A stretch of 45,452 nucleotides of DNA from Desulfovibrio sp. (lineage in GTDB: Bacteria; Desulfobacterota; Desulfovibrionia; Desulfovibrionales; Desulfovibrionaceae). The stretch covers positions 1 to 45,452 of the forward strand of contig JAISKK010000158.1 of NCBI GenBank assembly GCA_031260965.1. The letters are read 5' to 3'. Below the pieces are notes generated by a model. That model was not told where the DNA came from. It saw nothing but the letters and a program-made list of their open reading frames with translations, and did not search any database. The translations under genes and the position numbers were made by a program. Positions 35,367 to 43,734 of the stretch are shown one piece after another (within the stretch, counting starts at the first letter, position 1; each line of letters begins with the position of its first letter).

Positions 35367-35407
35367 AAAGCCCCGTCTCCCACGCCTCTCCGGGAAGACG
35401 GGGCTTT
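35367..35407 (+). terminator. Rho-independent terminator after ftsZ
   Basis: AAAGCCCCGTCT (35367-35378) pairs perfectly with AGACGGGGCTTT (35396-35407) around a 17-nt loop, giving a 12-bp stem with A-run and T-run flanks. It ends the dcw transcript 80 bp after the ftsZ stop. Confidence 0.88.
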
Positions 35408-35488
35408 ACTTTGTCCGCATTAATCCGTGCTGGTTCCTATAGTGACAGCTCGGACATTTTAGTTTATAAAGACAAACCAGTAATGAAA

Positions 35489-35517
35489 TTGAGGACTTTG
35501 TAACCCCATTATATTAT
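35489..35517 (+). promoter_or_regulatory. Sigma-70-type promoter of the hybrid histidine kinase gene
   Basis: TTGAGG (35489-35494), 17-bp spacer, TATTAT (35512-35517), about 48 nt before the kinase ATG and downstream of the ftsZ terminator. The surrounding ~100 bp is AT-rich. Confidence 0.65.
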
Positions 35518-35564
35518 AAACCCGTTAAAACCCGCTCTTTGCGCCTGTTTTAATGAGGTGCCTT

Positions 35565-38500
35565 ATGTCTTTTACCACAAATTTCCGTATGCGCCTGGAG
35601 CTTATCTTTGCCCGCCTGGGCATGGGTATGCGGGCCAAGCTCATCTCCCTGTTCATAATCATCAAGGTTGTTCCTTTGGTTCTCATCGCTCTGGTGGCCT
35701 GGCAACAAGCCTGGAAACTGGGCGAGCTTCTCAAAATCACGACCGGAGAAATTTCCAGCAAAGCCGTCACTTCCCTCACGGAAACCGGCGCCATCGCCGT
35801 AAGCGACGCCACCAAGGCCCTGGACGCGCGCGCCACGGATGAAATTGAGCGCATGAGTACGGACATCGCCCGTCAGGTGGCGAATTTCCTGTACGCGCGC
35901 GACAGCGATATCTTTTTGGCCGCGTCATTTGAGCCGAGTGAGGCGCAATACCGGGACTTTGTCCAACGTATGACCAAGCGCGTGATCCAGCAGCAGAAAT
36001 GGGCGCTGAGCAAGGACGGCAAGTCCTGGGTACCCCTTGAGAGACCCGAACAGACTACAGCGACCTCAAGCATCAAGGAAAACGACGTCAGTTTCCACTA
36101 CCGCCCGCCCGAAGCCTTCAAATATGAACGGCGGCCCCTGTATCTGGAAATGACTTTTGTGGATACGAGCGGGCAGGAGAAAATCAAGGTAGTGACCTCC
36201 GACCTCATGTCCAGAGAACTGAAAGACGTTTCGGACCGGCGCAACACCTATGTTCACGCGGAAAGCTATTTCGAGGATCTGAAAAAATTGAAGCCCGGCG
36301 AGATCTATGTTTCGGACGTGATCGGCGAGTATGTGGGCACCAATCTGATCGGCATGTATACGCCGGAGAACTGCGCCACAAGGGGCGTGCCTTACGAGCC
36401 GGAAAAGCAGGCCTTCTCCGGTCAGGAAAACCCGGTGGGACAGCGTTTCAAGGGTTTGGTGCGCTGGGCTGCTCCGGTTGAACGCAACGGCAAAATAGCC
36501 GGCTATGTGACCCTGGCCCTGGACCATGACCACATCATGGAATTCACGGACCATGTAATCCCCACGAGCGAACGCTATGTAGAAATTTCCGACGCCTACG
36601 AAGGCAATTACGCCTTCATCTGGGATTACAAGGGCCGCAGCATCGTACACCCCCGGCATCATTCCATCACCGGCTTTGACCCCGAAACAGGCGACCCCCA
36701 GGTCCCCTGGCTTGAGGATCGGATTTATGACGAATGGCAGGCCTCCGGTCTTCCCTATAAGGAATTCATCAAAGATGTCCCGACTTTCGTTGAACAGTCC
36801 AACAACAAAAAGCCCGCGCCCGCGCTCACTAAAAAAGGTCTTGTCGGTCTTGACTGCCGTTATCTGAATTTCGCTCCCCAATGCACAGGCTGGTTTGATC
36901 TGGCGGGAAAGGGGGGTTCCGGTTCCTTTCTTATCCTCTGGAGCGGCCTCTGGAAACTGAATACCGCCGCCGCCATCCCCTATTACACGGGTCACTACGG
37001 CAAATCCCTGTGCGGCTTCGGCTTTGTGGCTATCGGCGCGGGTCTTAACGATTTCCATCGCCAGGCCACGGAGACCAAGGAGGTTCTGCAATCGCGCATC
37101 CATGAGACGAACAAGGAATTGGCGGACATATCGGCCGCGACTCACCAGGCCATCACGGCGAATCTTTCCTCCACGGCCTGGAGCCTTATCATATCCACGA
37201 CCCTGATGGCCGCTCTGGTGGTGGTGATCGCCATTCTGCTCGCCTCGGCCTTCACCGGCAGCATCAAGACCATGATCCGCGGCATTTCGCGCTTCCGCTC
37301 CGGTGAACGGCAATTTCGCTTCCAGGCCCCCATCAAGGACGAAATGGGCGAGCTTGCGGATTCCTTTGACGACATGGCGAACAGCATTGTGGGGAGCGTC
37401 CACACCCCGATGACCATTATCGATATGAAGGGAAAGATCAAATACGCCAATGAACAGGCCCTCACCCTGCTCAATCGCAGCCTGGATGATGTCGTAGGCA
37501 ATCCCTATACCGATATGACCGTCTTCCCTCAGGACAGCCCATACTGCCCCCTGAGGGCTCTGCGCGAAGGCCGGAAGGAAGCAGAAGTGCTGTACCTCAA
37601 GGACTCCGGCGTTTATCTGCGCGGCAAAGCATCCTATCTCCTGGACAAGGATGACCAGCAAATCGGCATTATGGTGACGATCGCCGACGTCACCAGCTTC
37701 ATTAACGAACAGAAACGCATCGAACAGCAACGCATCCTGCTTGCCACCATTTTTCGCTCTTCGCCGGACATCATGTGGTACCAGGACGAGAAGGGACGTT
37801 TTCTGGCGGTCAACCCGCCCTTTGCCGCCGCCTTCAATATGGACGCCGGAGACTTCGCCGGACATACGCCCGGGGAAATTATGCCGGAAGCCCTGGCCTC
37901 GGCCATCATGGAAACCGACCATATGGTCTATACCCAGGCCACTCCGATTTACACCGAGGAACACCTGACTTTTTCCGATGGGCACACCCGGACTCTGGAT
38001 GTGGTCCGCACTCCGATCTTCAGCGCTTCCAATGATACGGTTATTGGTCTGCTGGGCGTTGGCCGCGATGTCTCCCGACGCGTGATTGTGGAGAATGAGT
38101 TGCGCAGCACCCAGGTGGAACTGGAGAAAGCGGCCGCGGCCGCCAACCGGGCCAGCGAATCCAAAAGCGCCTTTCTGGCCCGCATGAGCCATGAAATCCG
38201 CACACCCATGAACGCCATCATCGGCATGGCCAATATTACCAAACGCAAACTTCAGGACGACAAGACCGGGAAAGAAGAACTGCTCGCGAATATCCGCCAG
38301 ATCGAAATCTCCTCCGCGCATCTGCTGGGCCTGCTTAACGACATCCTGGACATTTCCAAGATCGAAGCCGGAAAGATTGAACTGAGCGCAGAACCCTTCA
38401 ATCTGCCCAAGCTGGTTTCCAGTGTGGACGGTATTATCCGCCCGCGCTGCCTGGAAAAAAACATCAGCTTCACTGTAAACGCAGACGGCTTAAGCGCGAG

Positions 38501-39308
38501 CAGCTTCATCTCCGACCCCCTGCGTCTGCGCCAGGTGCTGATCAATCTGCTCGGCAACGCCGTGAAATTTACCCCGGAATGCGGAGAAATAACCTTCGAT
38601 CTTCGCCAGACTGACCACGTAGAAGGTCGCAACAAGATTTTCTTTTCCGTAAAGGACACGGGCATCGGCATCCCCCCCTCGCAGATGGATATGCTTTTCA
38701 AGCCCTTTGAACAGTTGGGCGGGCATATTACCAGACAGTTTGGCGGTTCCGGCCTCGGTCTGTCCATAAGCCAGAGCATTGTGCAACTCCTGGGTGGAGA
38801 GATAAAGGCGGATAGCGCGGAGGGCAAGGGCAGCACTTTCTCCTTCGAGATTTGGCTTGAAGAAGACAGTTCCTACCATGAAACTGAACAACACTTCCGC
38901 AACGACTTCACCGCCTTCTCCGGAAAACGCGCGCTACTGGTTGACGATGTGGAGATCAACCGCATCATAGTGATAGAGCAGTTGTCGGAAACCGGCATGA
39001 TCATTGATGAAGCCGGCGACGGCGTAATCGCCGTGGAAAAATTCAGATCCTCGCCTACAGGATTTTACGACATGATCTTCATGGATGTGCAGATGCCGAA
39101 CCTGAACGGCTATGACGCGGCCAGAGCCATACGCGCCATGGACCGTCCCGACGCGACTTCCGTGCCGATTATCGCCATGACCGCCAATGCCTTCAAGGAA
39201 GACGTGGACCAAGCGCTGGCCTCCGGCATGAACGGACACATAGCCAAGCCCCTGGACGCGGAAAAGCTCATGGAACTGCTCTTTTCCTTCTTCAGCGTCC
39301 ATTACTAA
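35565..39308 (+). CDS. Hybrid sensor histidine kinase with large periplasmic sensor, HAMP, two PAS domains and one receiver
   Basis: 1247 residues from the ATG at 35565 (GAGGTG upstream; the ATG at 35553 precedes that site). Order: transmembrane helix 1 (~24-46); a ~480-residue extracytoplasmic sensor with Cache-like features (~50-535); transmembrane helix 2 (~538-565); HAMP; PAS 1 (~606-710); PAS 2 (~727-840, SSPDIMWYQDEKGRFLAVNPPF); HisKA with phospho-acceptor His876 in MSHEIRTPMNAIIGM; HATPase with N-box LINLLGNAVKF and GSGLGLSIS; C-terminal receiver with Asp1174 in MDVQMPNLNGYDAA and the Lys of HIAKPLD. Expected to autophosphorylate and pass phosphate to its receiver, then probably to a phosphotransfer protein or response regulator elsewhere. 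The ligand is unknown; no partner regulator lies alongside, so it is an orphan. Own promoter; not part of the dcw transcript. Confidence 0.9.
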   Translation: MSFTTNFRMRLELIFARLGMGMRAKLISLFIIIKVVPLVLIALVAWQQAWKLGELLKITTGEISSKAVTSLTETGAIAVSDATKALDARATDEIERMSTDIARQVANFLYARDSDIFLAASFEPSEAQYRDFVQRMTKRVIQQQKWALSKDGKSWVPLERPEQTTATSSIKENDVSFHYRPPEAFKYERRPLYLEMTFVDTSGQEKIKVVTSDLMSRELKDVSDRRNTYVHAESYFEDLKKLKPGEIYVSDVIGEYVGTNLIGMYTPENCATRGVPYEPEKQAFSGQENPVGQRFKGLVRWAAPVERNGKIAGYVTLALDHDHIMEFTDHVIPTSERYVEISDAYEGNYAFIWDYKGRSIVHPRHHSITGFDPETGDPQVPWLEDRIYDEWQASGLPYKEFIKDVPTFVEQSNNKKPAPALTKKGLVGLDCRYLNFAPQCTGWFDLAGKGGSGSFLILWSGLWKLNTAAAIPYYTGHYGKSLCGFGFVAIGAGLNDFHRQATETKEVLQSRIHETNKELADISAATHQAITANLSSTAWSLIISTTLMAALVVVIAILLASAFTGSIKTMIRGISRFRSGERQFRFQAPIKDEMGELADSFDDMANSIVGSVHTPMTIIDMKGKIKYANEQALTLLNRSLDDVVGNPYTDMTVFPQDSPYCPLRALREGRKEAEVLYLKDSGVYLRGKASYLLDKDDQQIGIMVTIADVTSFINEQKRIEQQRILLATIFRSSPDIMWYQDEKGRFLAVNPPFAAAFNMDAGDFAGHTPGEIMPEALASAIMETDHMVYTQATPIYTEEHLTFSDGHTRTLDVVRTPIFSASNDTVIGLLGVGRDVSRRVIVENELRSTQVELEKAAAAANRASESKSAFLARMSHEIRTPMNAIIGMANITKRKLQDDKTGKEELLANIRQIEISSAHLLGLLNDILDISKIEAGKIELSAEPFNLPKLVSSVDGIIRPRCLEKNISFTVNADGLSASSFISDPLRLRQVLINLLGNAVKFTPECGEITFDLRQTDHVEGRNKIFFSVKDTGIGIPPSQMDMLFKPFEQLGGHITRQFGGSGLGLSISQSIVQLLGGEIKADSAEGKGSTFSFEIWLEEDSSYHETEQHFRNDFTAFSGKRALLVDDVEINRIIVIEQLSETGMIIDEAGDGVIAVEKFRSSPTGFYDMIFMDVQMPNLNGYDAARAIRAMDRPDATSVPIIAMTANAFKEDVDQALASGMNGHIAKPLDAEKLMELLFSFFSVHY

Positions 39309-39342
39309 ACACACATCAGAGCGTTTTTCGCCTGCGATTGCC

Positions 39343-39369
39343 GCTTACGGCCGGCAAAGCCCGCCTGCT
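39343..39369. repeat. REP-like intergenic palindrome, copy 2
   Basis: GCTTACGGCCGGC...GCCCGCCTGCT, 27 bp, matches 16227-16254 except for two substitutions and one missing A. It lies in the 70-bp gap between the convergent kinase and M99 peptidase genes, a usual place for REP-type elements. Confidence 0.45.
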
Positions 39370-39378
39370 AATCCTGCT

Positions 39379-41067
39379 CTAAAACCCCAAATCGGATTCC
39401 GGACCCTGGTCCGCTGTAAGCGGTCTCTCGCGCAAAACCGGCGAGGGTCCGAAACGCACCAGAAGCATACCGGCAAAGGCTTTGCCTTTGTATACCTCTA
39501 CGCGGTAGATGGAGGCATTCCTGTCCACGGAGAAGCGGGGCATAAAGTCCTTGCGCTTAAGCAACACCCCGGCCTCGCTGCCATTGACTTCCTTTTGCGC
39601 CCCGATGGCGTTGACGCGAAAACCCTCCGGAACATTCACGCGAAAGGCTTCCCGCACCTGGACAATTTCTCCTGGTCTTACGCTGTGGGCCTGCCCGTCC
39701 AGAATCAGATCTATCTTGTGCAAAGATTCGTCAAAATCGAAAAATTCCGGATTGATGCGGGTCAGGGTATGGTTGCCGTAAGCAACGCGCCAGCCCTGCT
39801 TGTCCTGCACCAGGGCCAGGAGCGGCTTTGATCCCCGGATCGCGGGACAGGGATCATTTTTTCTGAAAGGGACACGCCAAAGCTGCGGGCGCACATCGTC
39901 CAGATGCAGGATGACCCGGTCATTAAAGGCGGAGAGCAGAATATTGGAATTGAGAGCGCCGAGCACGCCTTTGGGGTCCAGGGGAAAGCCGCGCTCAAAC
40001 TCGATGCCGAGGAAATCCATGAAAGCCTCTATTACCCGCAAATGGTAATAGCTTCTATATTCCGTGCCGAATTCCTTGCTGGCCTCAATGCCGAAGGCCG
40101 GCTTGCCGTTGCGCACGGCGAACCAGCTCAGGGTTTTGGCCATCTCTTCATTACCCTGCGCGGTCAGAGTATTATTAATGTGATAGCGGTGTCCGGGGTC
40201 CATGAGGGCGCGGTTGACCTCCGTCTCCACCCGACCGGCGGTTTTTTCCAGCAAGAAGGGCGGTCTGGTCATTTCCTCCTGGTCTATGATCAAAGCCTGC
40301 CCCCAGCGCTTGGGGTTACGCAGCTTGTCCTCCCAGGTCGGACGGTAAAAGCCGCTGCCGTCGTGCAGATTGAGGATCAGATCCACTTCCTCGTCGAGCA
40401 AAATGCCCTTAATGCGGGAAATGATGTCGTATTCCGGGTCCGAGGCGTCCAGGGAGGCGAATTTGCGGTTCATGTCGCCGAAGATCCCGCGATGGCGCTG
40501 CAGAATGCTCGGGAAATTGAGATCCGGCACGACCCAGACCCGTCCTTTACGGATACGGTAAGCGCTGGCCAGAAGAGCGGCGGCGGAAAATCCGCCCGGC
40601 TCGTCGCCCTGTATGCCTCCGATAACCAAAAGTGTGGAACCTTCCCGCCCCATTTTTAAAAGATTGAAATGGGCTGCAGAAGAGCTGAAGGGCAAAGCGC
40701 CGGCTCGATCTTTATGCGGCAGAACTTCGCCTTTCTCCTGCCCGGCTGCGGACGCGACGGGCGGCAACGCCACCGCCTGCGTGGCTTCGTCTTGCGCGGC
40801 GGGTGAAAAAGAAGCGGATGCGGCCTGCGGGGGAGCATCCGCGCTTTGCGCGCTTGAGGACAAAGGCGCCCCGGCCGGAGCGGGAAGATCCGGATTCCCC
40901 GGCCCGACGAAAGTGGCCAAAGCCGTCTGGCTCTGCTCTTTTGTCTCTGTTTCAGAGGAAAAAATCAGAGATGTCGCGGCGCAATAAAGGATCAGGGCAA
41001 AGGCCACGCAAGCCGCGCCTGTCCGCATCCTGCGATTTTCAAAAATATTTATCCACTTCGCGCCCAT
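39379..41067 (-). CDS. M99/Csd4-like peptidoglycan D,L-carboxypeptidase (cell-shape type)
   Basis: 562 residues from the ATG at 41067 (a TTG at 41091 has no ribosome-binding site; the site here is weak too). N-terminal signal-anchor (~15-36), a ~70-residue Ala/Ser/Pro linker, then an M14-like zinc carboxypeptidase domain followed by beta-rich C-terminal domains. The first zinc motif is IGGIQGDEPGG: Gln153 and Glu156 replace the usual HxxE, and the third ligand is His235 in NLHDGSGFYRP. The same Gln-Glu-His set is known from Helicobacter pylori Csd4 and the Campylobacter jejuni homologue Pgp1 (family M99), which trim muropeptide tripeptides to dipeptides and set cell curvature. A catalytic-type Glu lies in FGIEASKE. 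In a vibrioid desulfovibrio a shape role is plausible (inference). Convergent with the kinase gene; divergent from the SprA-related gene. Confidence 0.8.
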   Translation of the reverse strand: MGAKWINIFENRRMRTGAACVAFALILYCAATSLIFSSETETKEQSQTALATFVGPGNPDLPAPAGAPLSSSAQSADAPPQAASASFSPAAQDEATQAVALPPVASAAGQEKGEVLPHKDRAGALPFSSSAAHFNLLKMGREGSTLLVIGGIQGDEPGGFSAAALLASAYRIRKGRVWVVPDLNFPSILQRHRGIFGDMNRKFASLDASDPEYDIISRIKGILLDEEVDLILNLHDGSGFYRPTWEDKLRNPKRWGQALIIDQEEMTRPPFLLEKTAGRVETEVNRALMDPGHRYHINNTLTAQGNEEMAKTLSWFAVRNGKPAFGIEASKEFGTEYRSYYHLRVIEAFMDFLGIEFERGFPLDPKGVLGALNSNILLSAFNDRVILHLDDVRPQLWRVPFRKNDPCPAIRGSKPLLALVQDKQGWRVAYGNHTLTRINPEFFDFDESLHKIDLILDGQAHSVRPGEIVQVREAFRVNVPEGFRVNAIGAQKEVNGSEAGVLLKRKDFMPRFSVDRNASIYRVEVYKGKAFAGMLLVRFGPSPVLRERPLTADQGPESDLGF

Positions 41068-41177
41068 AGCTTTGCTCGTACAGGAAAGCAATTACGGCAC
41101 TTTGTTGCGGATTTCAAGGGCTTTGTCACCCCAGGCGATGTCGGGTCCAAAAAAAGAAAATAATTTCATCTTTGCCC

Positions 41178-41204
41178 TAAAGTATTTTTCGCATTTGCCG
41201 AAAA
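41178..41204 (+). promoter_or_regulatory. Sigma-28 (FliA) promoter upstream of the SprA-related gene
   Basis: TAAAGTAT (41178-41185), 11 bp, GCCGAAAA (41197-41204) matches the flagellar consensus TAAAGTTT-N11-GCCGATAA at 14 of 16 positions with exact spacing. It ends 61 bp before the ATG at 41266. Confidence 0.75.
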
Positions 41205-41265
41205 GAGCAACGATAGCCTGTTCAGGAAATTGCGCGAGATCTCACCTTTTGCGCCGGAGAAAGCC

Positions 41266-42306
41266 ATGTTCAGCATATTGATTGAAAACCCGGTCATCCG
41301 TTTCGCAGGTTCGGGTTTTGCGGAGCAAAATCCCTTCGGGGGACGCTCGCGCGGCCAAATCTTTCCGGAAAACGCCAAGGCCGATGGTCCCCGCGATTAT
41401 TTCACGCGCACCGGGGAAAGTGAACTCTTCGCCTTGGGCGACCCGGCGACCCGACAGGAAAGCGCCTATGCCGCCGCCGGGCGCAACGCGCGCCGGGCCG
41501 CAGGCGGAGGCGCGGAAGGACGCGGCCCGGAACGCGCCTTCATGGGCGCTTTGGCGCAGTCCGGGCTTGATCCGGAAAAAGCTCCCTCTGCCCGCGGGGC
41601 CCGCGGTTCTGCCGCAAAGACAGAAGCAGACGAAACTGAGGCGAATGAAGATAGCCTGACCGAAACAAAAAGCATGGGTAACCAGGCTGTCTCCAAAAAA
41701 GACGATGACGAGGAAAAAAGCGGCAATCCGCAAAATTTAAGCGAGGAAGACAAGCGGCAGGTTGAGGAGCTGAAATCCCGCGACCGTGAAGTGCGCGCCC
41801 ATGAACAGGCGCACGCCGCCGCCGGGGCGGGTTTCGCGGGCAGACCAAGTTATGAGATGCAGACCGGGCCGGACGGACGGCGTTATGCCGTTGGCGGTGA
41901 AGTGCCCATCGACGTTTCTCCCGCCTCTACGCCGGAAGCCACTATTGCCAAAGCGCGCAAAATTCGCGCGGCCGCTCTGGCCCCCGCCGAACCTTCCGGA
42001 CCGGACCGGGCCATAGCCGCCAAGGCCGCGAGCATGGAAGCCGAGGCCAGACAGGAAAAAATTTCGGGGAAAGATGAAGAAGAGAACCCCGGCGGCAATG
42101 CCGCTGCATCAGAACCCGGCGGTATAAGAGAAGCGGTTCGGAGCGCGACTGCCAAGGACGACAGCCTGACCGCGCCGGAAACTGACGGGGACGACTCCAA
42201 AGAGTACGGCAAAATCGCCAGGGCCGCGCAGGCTTACGCCCGTGTTTCCGGAGCGCTTGCGCCTGTGAAGTTGGAGTATGGACGCGGCTTGTCCCTGGCT
42301 GTATAG
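41266..42306 (+). CDS. SprA-related putative metalloprotease domain protein
   Basis: 346 residues from the ATG at 41266 (GGAG 7 nt upstream); the frame is open to 41230 but without a site. No signal peptide. Most of the chain is hydrophilic and Ala/Glu/Lys/Asp-rich, likely disordered (~60-150 and ~240-320). The central block (~160-245) reads LSEEDKRQVEELKSRDREVRAHEQAHAAAG: a zincin-type HExxH motif (His179, Glu180, His183), followed by a YEMQTGPDGRRYAVGGEVPIDVS segment. This is the SprA-related family, widespread in proteobacteria and without established function. A near-consensus FliA promoter upstream suggests late-flagellar-class expression. Convergent with nfnB, whose stop is 10 bp away. 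Confidence 0.75.
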   Translation: MFSILIENPVIRFAGSGFAEQNPFGGRSRGQIFPENAKADGPRDYFTRTGESELFALGDPATRQESAYAAAGRNARRAAGGGAEGRGPERAFMGALAQSGLDPEKAPSARGARGSAAKTEADETEANEDSLTETKSMGNQAVSKKDDDEEKSGNPQNLSEEDKRQVEELKSRDREVRAHEQAHAAAGAGFAGRPSYEMQTGPDGRRYAVGGEVPIDVSPASTPEATIAKARKIRAAALAPAEPSGPDRAIAAKAASMEAEARQEKISGKDEEENPGGNAAASEPGGIREAVRSATAKDDSLTAPETDGDDSKEYGKIARAAQAYARVSGALAPVKLEYGRGLSLAV

Positions 42307-42315
42307 GGATTTCCT

Positions 42316-43734
42316 TTAATCCCCGCCGAGTCCGAGATTCCGGGCTATCTGCTTTGCCGCCGAGCGTCCCGCGCCCATGGCCAGAATAACCGTGGCCGCG
42401 CCGGTCACTATGTCGCCGCCGGCAAAGACGCCGGGAATCGCGGTTTCATATTGCTCATTCACCTCAATATAGCCGCGCCGGTTCAATTTGAGTTCCGGGG
42501 TCTCTTCCAGGAGAATGCGGTTGGCTTCCGTGCCCAGGGCGATCACAGCCAGATCCGTTTCCAGGATGCGCTCGGCGCCCTTTTTCGGCGCCGGGCTGCG
42601 GCGTCCCGAGGCATCGGGTTCGCCCAGTTCCATCTCCTGCAGTCGGACGGAAACCAGCCGCCCCTGCTCGTCACCCTGAAAAGACAGAGGCGCGGCGAGT
42701 TCCTCAAGGATCACTCCCTCTTCTTCGGCGTGTTCAAGTTCTTCAGCCCGGGCCGGCATTTCCGCCCTTGTGCGGCGATAGACAATGCGCACACTTTCCG
42801 CGCCCATGCGCAGAGCGCAACGGGCGGCATCCATAGCCACATTGCCCGCCCCGTAAACCGTGACCCGACGGCCCTGGTAAACCGGCGTGTCCTGCCTCGG
42901 AAAATCATAAGCCCGGCCAAGATTCAGGCGGGTCAGGTATTCATTGGCCGAGAGCACGCCGATGAGGTTCTCTCCCTCGATCCCGAAAAATTTCGGCAGT
43001 CCGGCCCCGATGCCGACAAACACGGCCTTGTAACCTTCGGCAAACAGGGATTTTACGCTGAAGGTCTTGCCTCCCACCCAGTTGAGACGAAATTCCACGC
43101 CCAGATCGCCAAGCGCGGAGAGTTCTTTGCGTACCACTGCCGTTTTGGGCAGACGAAATTCCGGAATACCGTAAACCAGCACCCCCCCCGGCTCGTGCAG
43201 GGCCTCGAAGACCGTGACCCTGGCCCCACGCGCGGCCAGATATCCGGCCGTGGTGATTGAGGCCGGACCAGAACCGATGCAGGCCACTTTGGGCGCATCC
43301 GGTCCTGAATGGGGCGCGGGCGCTGTGTTCTTTGCGGTCTTGTCCTCCCGGGCCAGGAAAAAGTCGGCAACATAGCGTTCCAGACGGCCTATGGCCACCG
43401 GATTTTTGGCGGCGTTCAGCACGCAGCGGCCTTCACACTGGTTTTCCTGCGGACAGACGCGCCCGCAGATTGCCGGCAGACTGTTGGTGGACTTTATGAC
43501 CCGGATGGCCGTGTCCGGATCGTCCCCGGCAACGGCCCGGATAAAGTCCGGGATAGGCACTTCCACCGGACAGCCGGAGATACAGTGCGGCTTCTTGCAC
43601 TGCAAACAGCGTCCGGCTTCGGCAACGGCCTCTTCATGGCTGTAGCCCAGAGCAACTTCATTATAATTTCCGATACGCGCTTTCGCGTCCTGACAGCGCA
43701 TCGGGACCCGTGTTTTTTTGACTTTTTCGCTCAT
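42316..43734 (-). CDS. nfnB: NADH-dependent reduced ferredoxin:NADP+ oxidoreductase subunit B (NfnB; GltD-like)
   Basis: 472 residues taking the ATG at 43734, which shares ATGA with the nfnA stop; an upstream in-frame ATG at 43749 has no site. N-terminal iron-sulfur part with CLQCKKPHCISGCP and ICGRVCPQENQCEGRC, the pattern of glutamate synthase small subunits and NfnB, binding two [4Fe-4S] clusters. Then two Rossmann folds: FAD site CIGSGPASITTAGYL and NADPH site VYGAGNVAMDAARCA, with the FAD tail GVFAGGDIVTGAATVILAMGAGR. With NfnA it bifurcates electrons between NADPH, NAD+ and ferredoxin in the cytoplasm. The adjoining NfnA rules out a plain glutamate synthase small chain. Confidence 0.92.
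   Translation of the reverse strand: MSEKVKKTRVPMRCQDAKARIGNYNEVALGYSHEEAVAEAGRCLQCKKPHCISGCPVEVPIPDFIRAVAGDDPDTAIRVIKSTNSLPAICGRVCPQENQCEGRCVLNAAKNPVAIGRLERYVADFFLAREDKTAKNTAPAPHSGPDAPKVACIGSGPASITTAGYLAARGARVTVFEALHEPGGVLVYGIPEFRLPKTAVVRKELSALGDLGVEFRLNWVGGKTFSVKSLFAEGYKAVFVGIGAGLPKFFGIEGENLIGVLSANEYLTRLNLGRAYDFPRQDTPVYQGRRVTVYGAGNVAMDAARCALRMGAESVRIVYRRTRAEMPARAEELEHAEEEGVILEELAAPLSFQGDEQGRLVSVRLQEMELGEPDASGRRSPAPKKGAERILETDLAVIALGTEANRILLEETPELKLNRRGYIEVNEQYETAIPGVFAGGDIVTGAATVILAMGAGRSAAKQIARNLGLGGD

Noticed and set aside
42316-43734. Glutamate synthase small subunit (GltD) or sulfide dehydrogenase alone
   Set aside because: No GltB is present and the coupled upstream gene is NfnA with its [2Fe-2S] motif, so NfnB is the better call.
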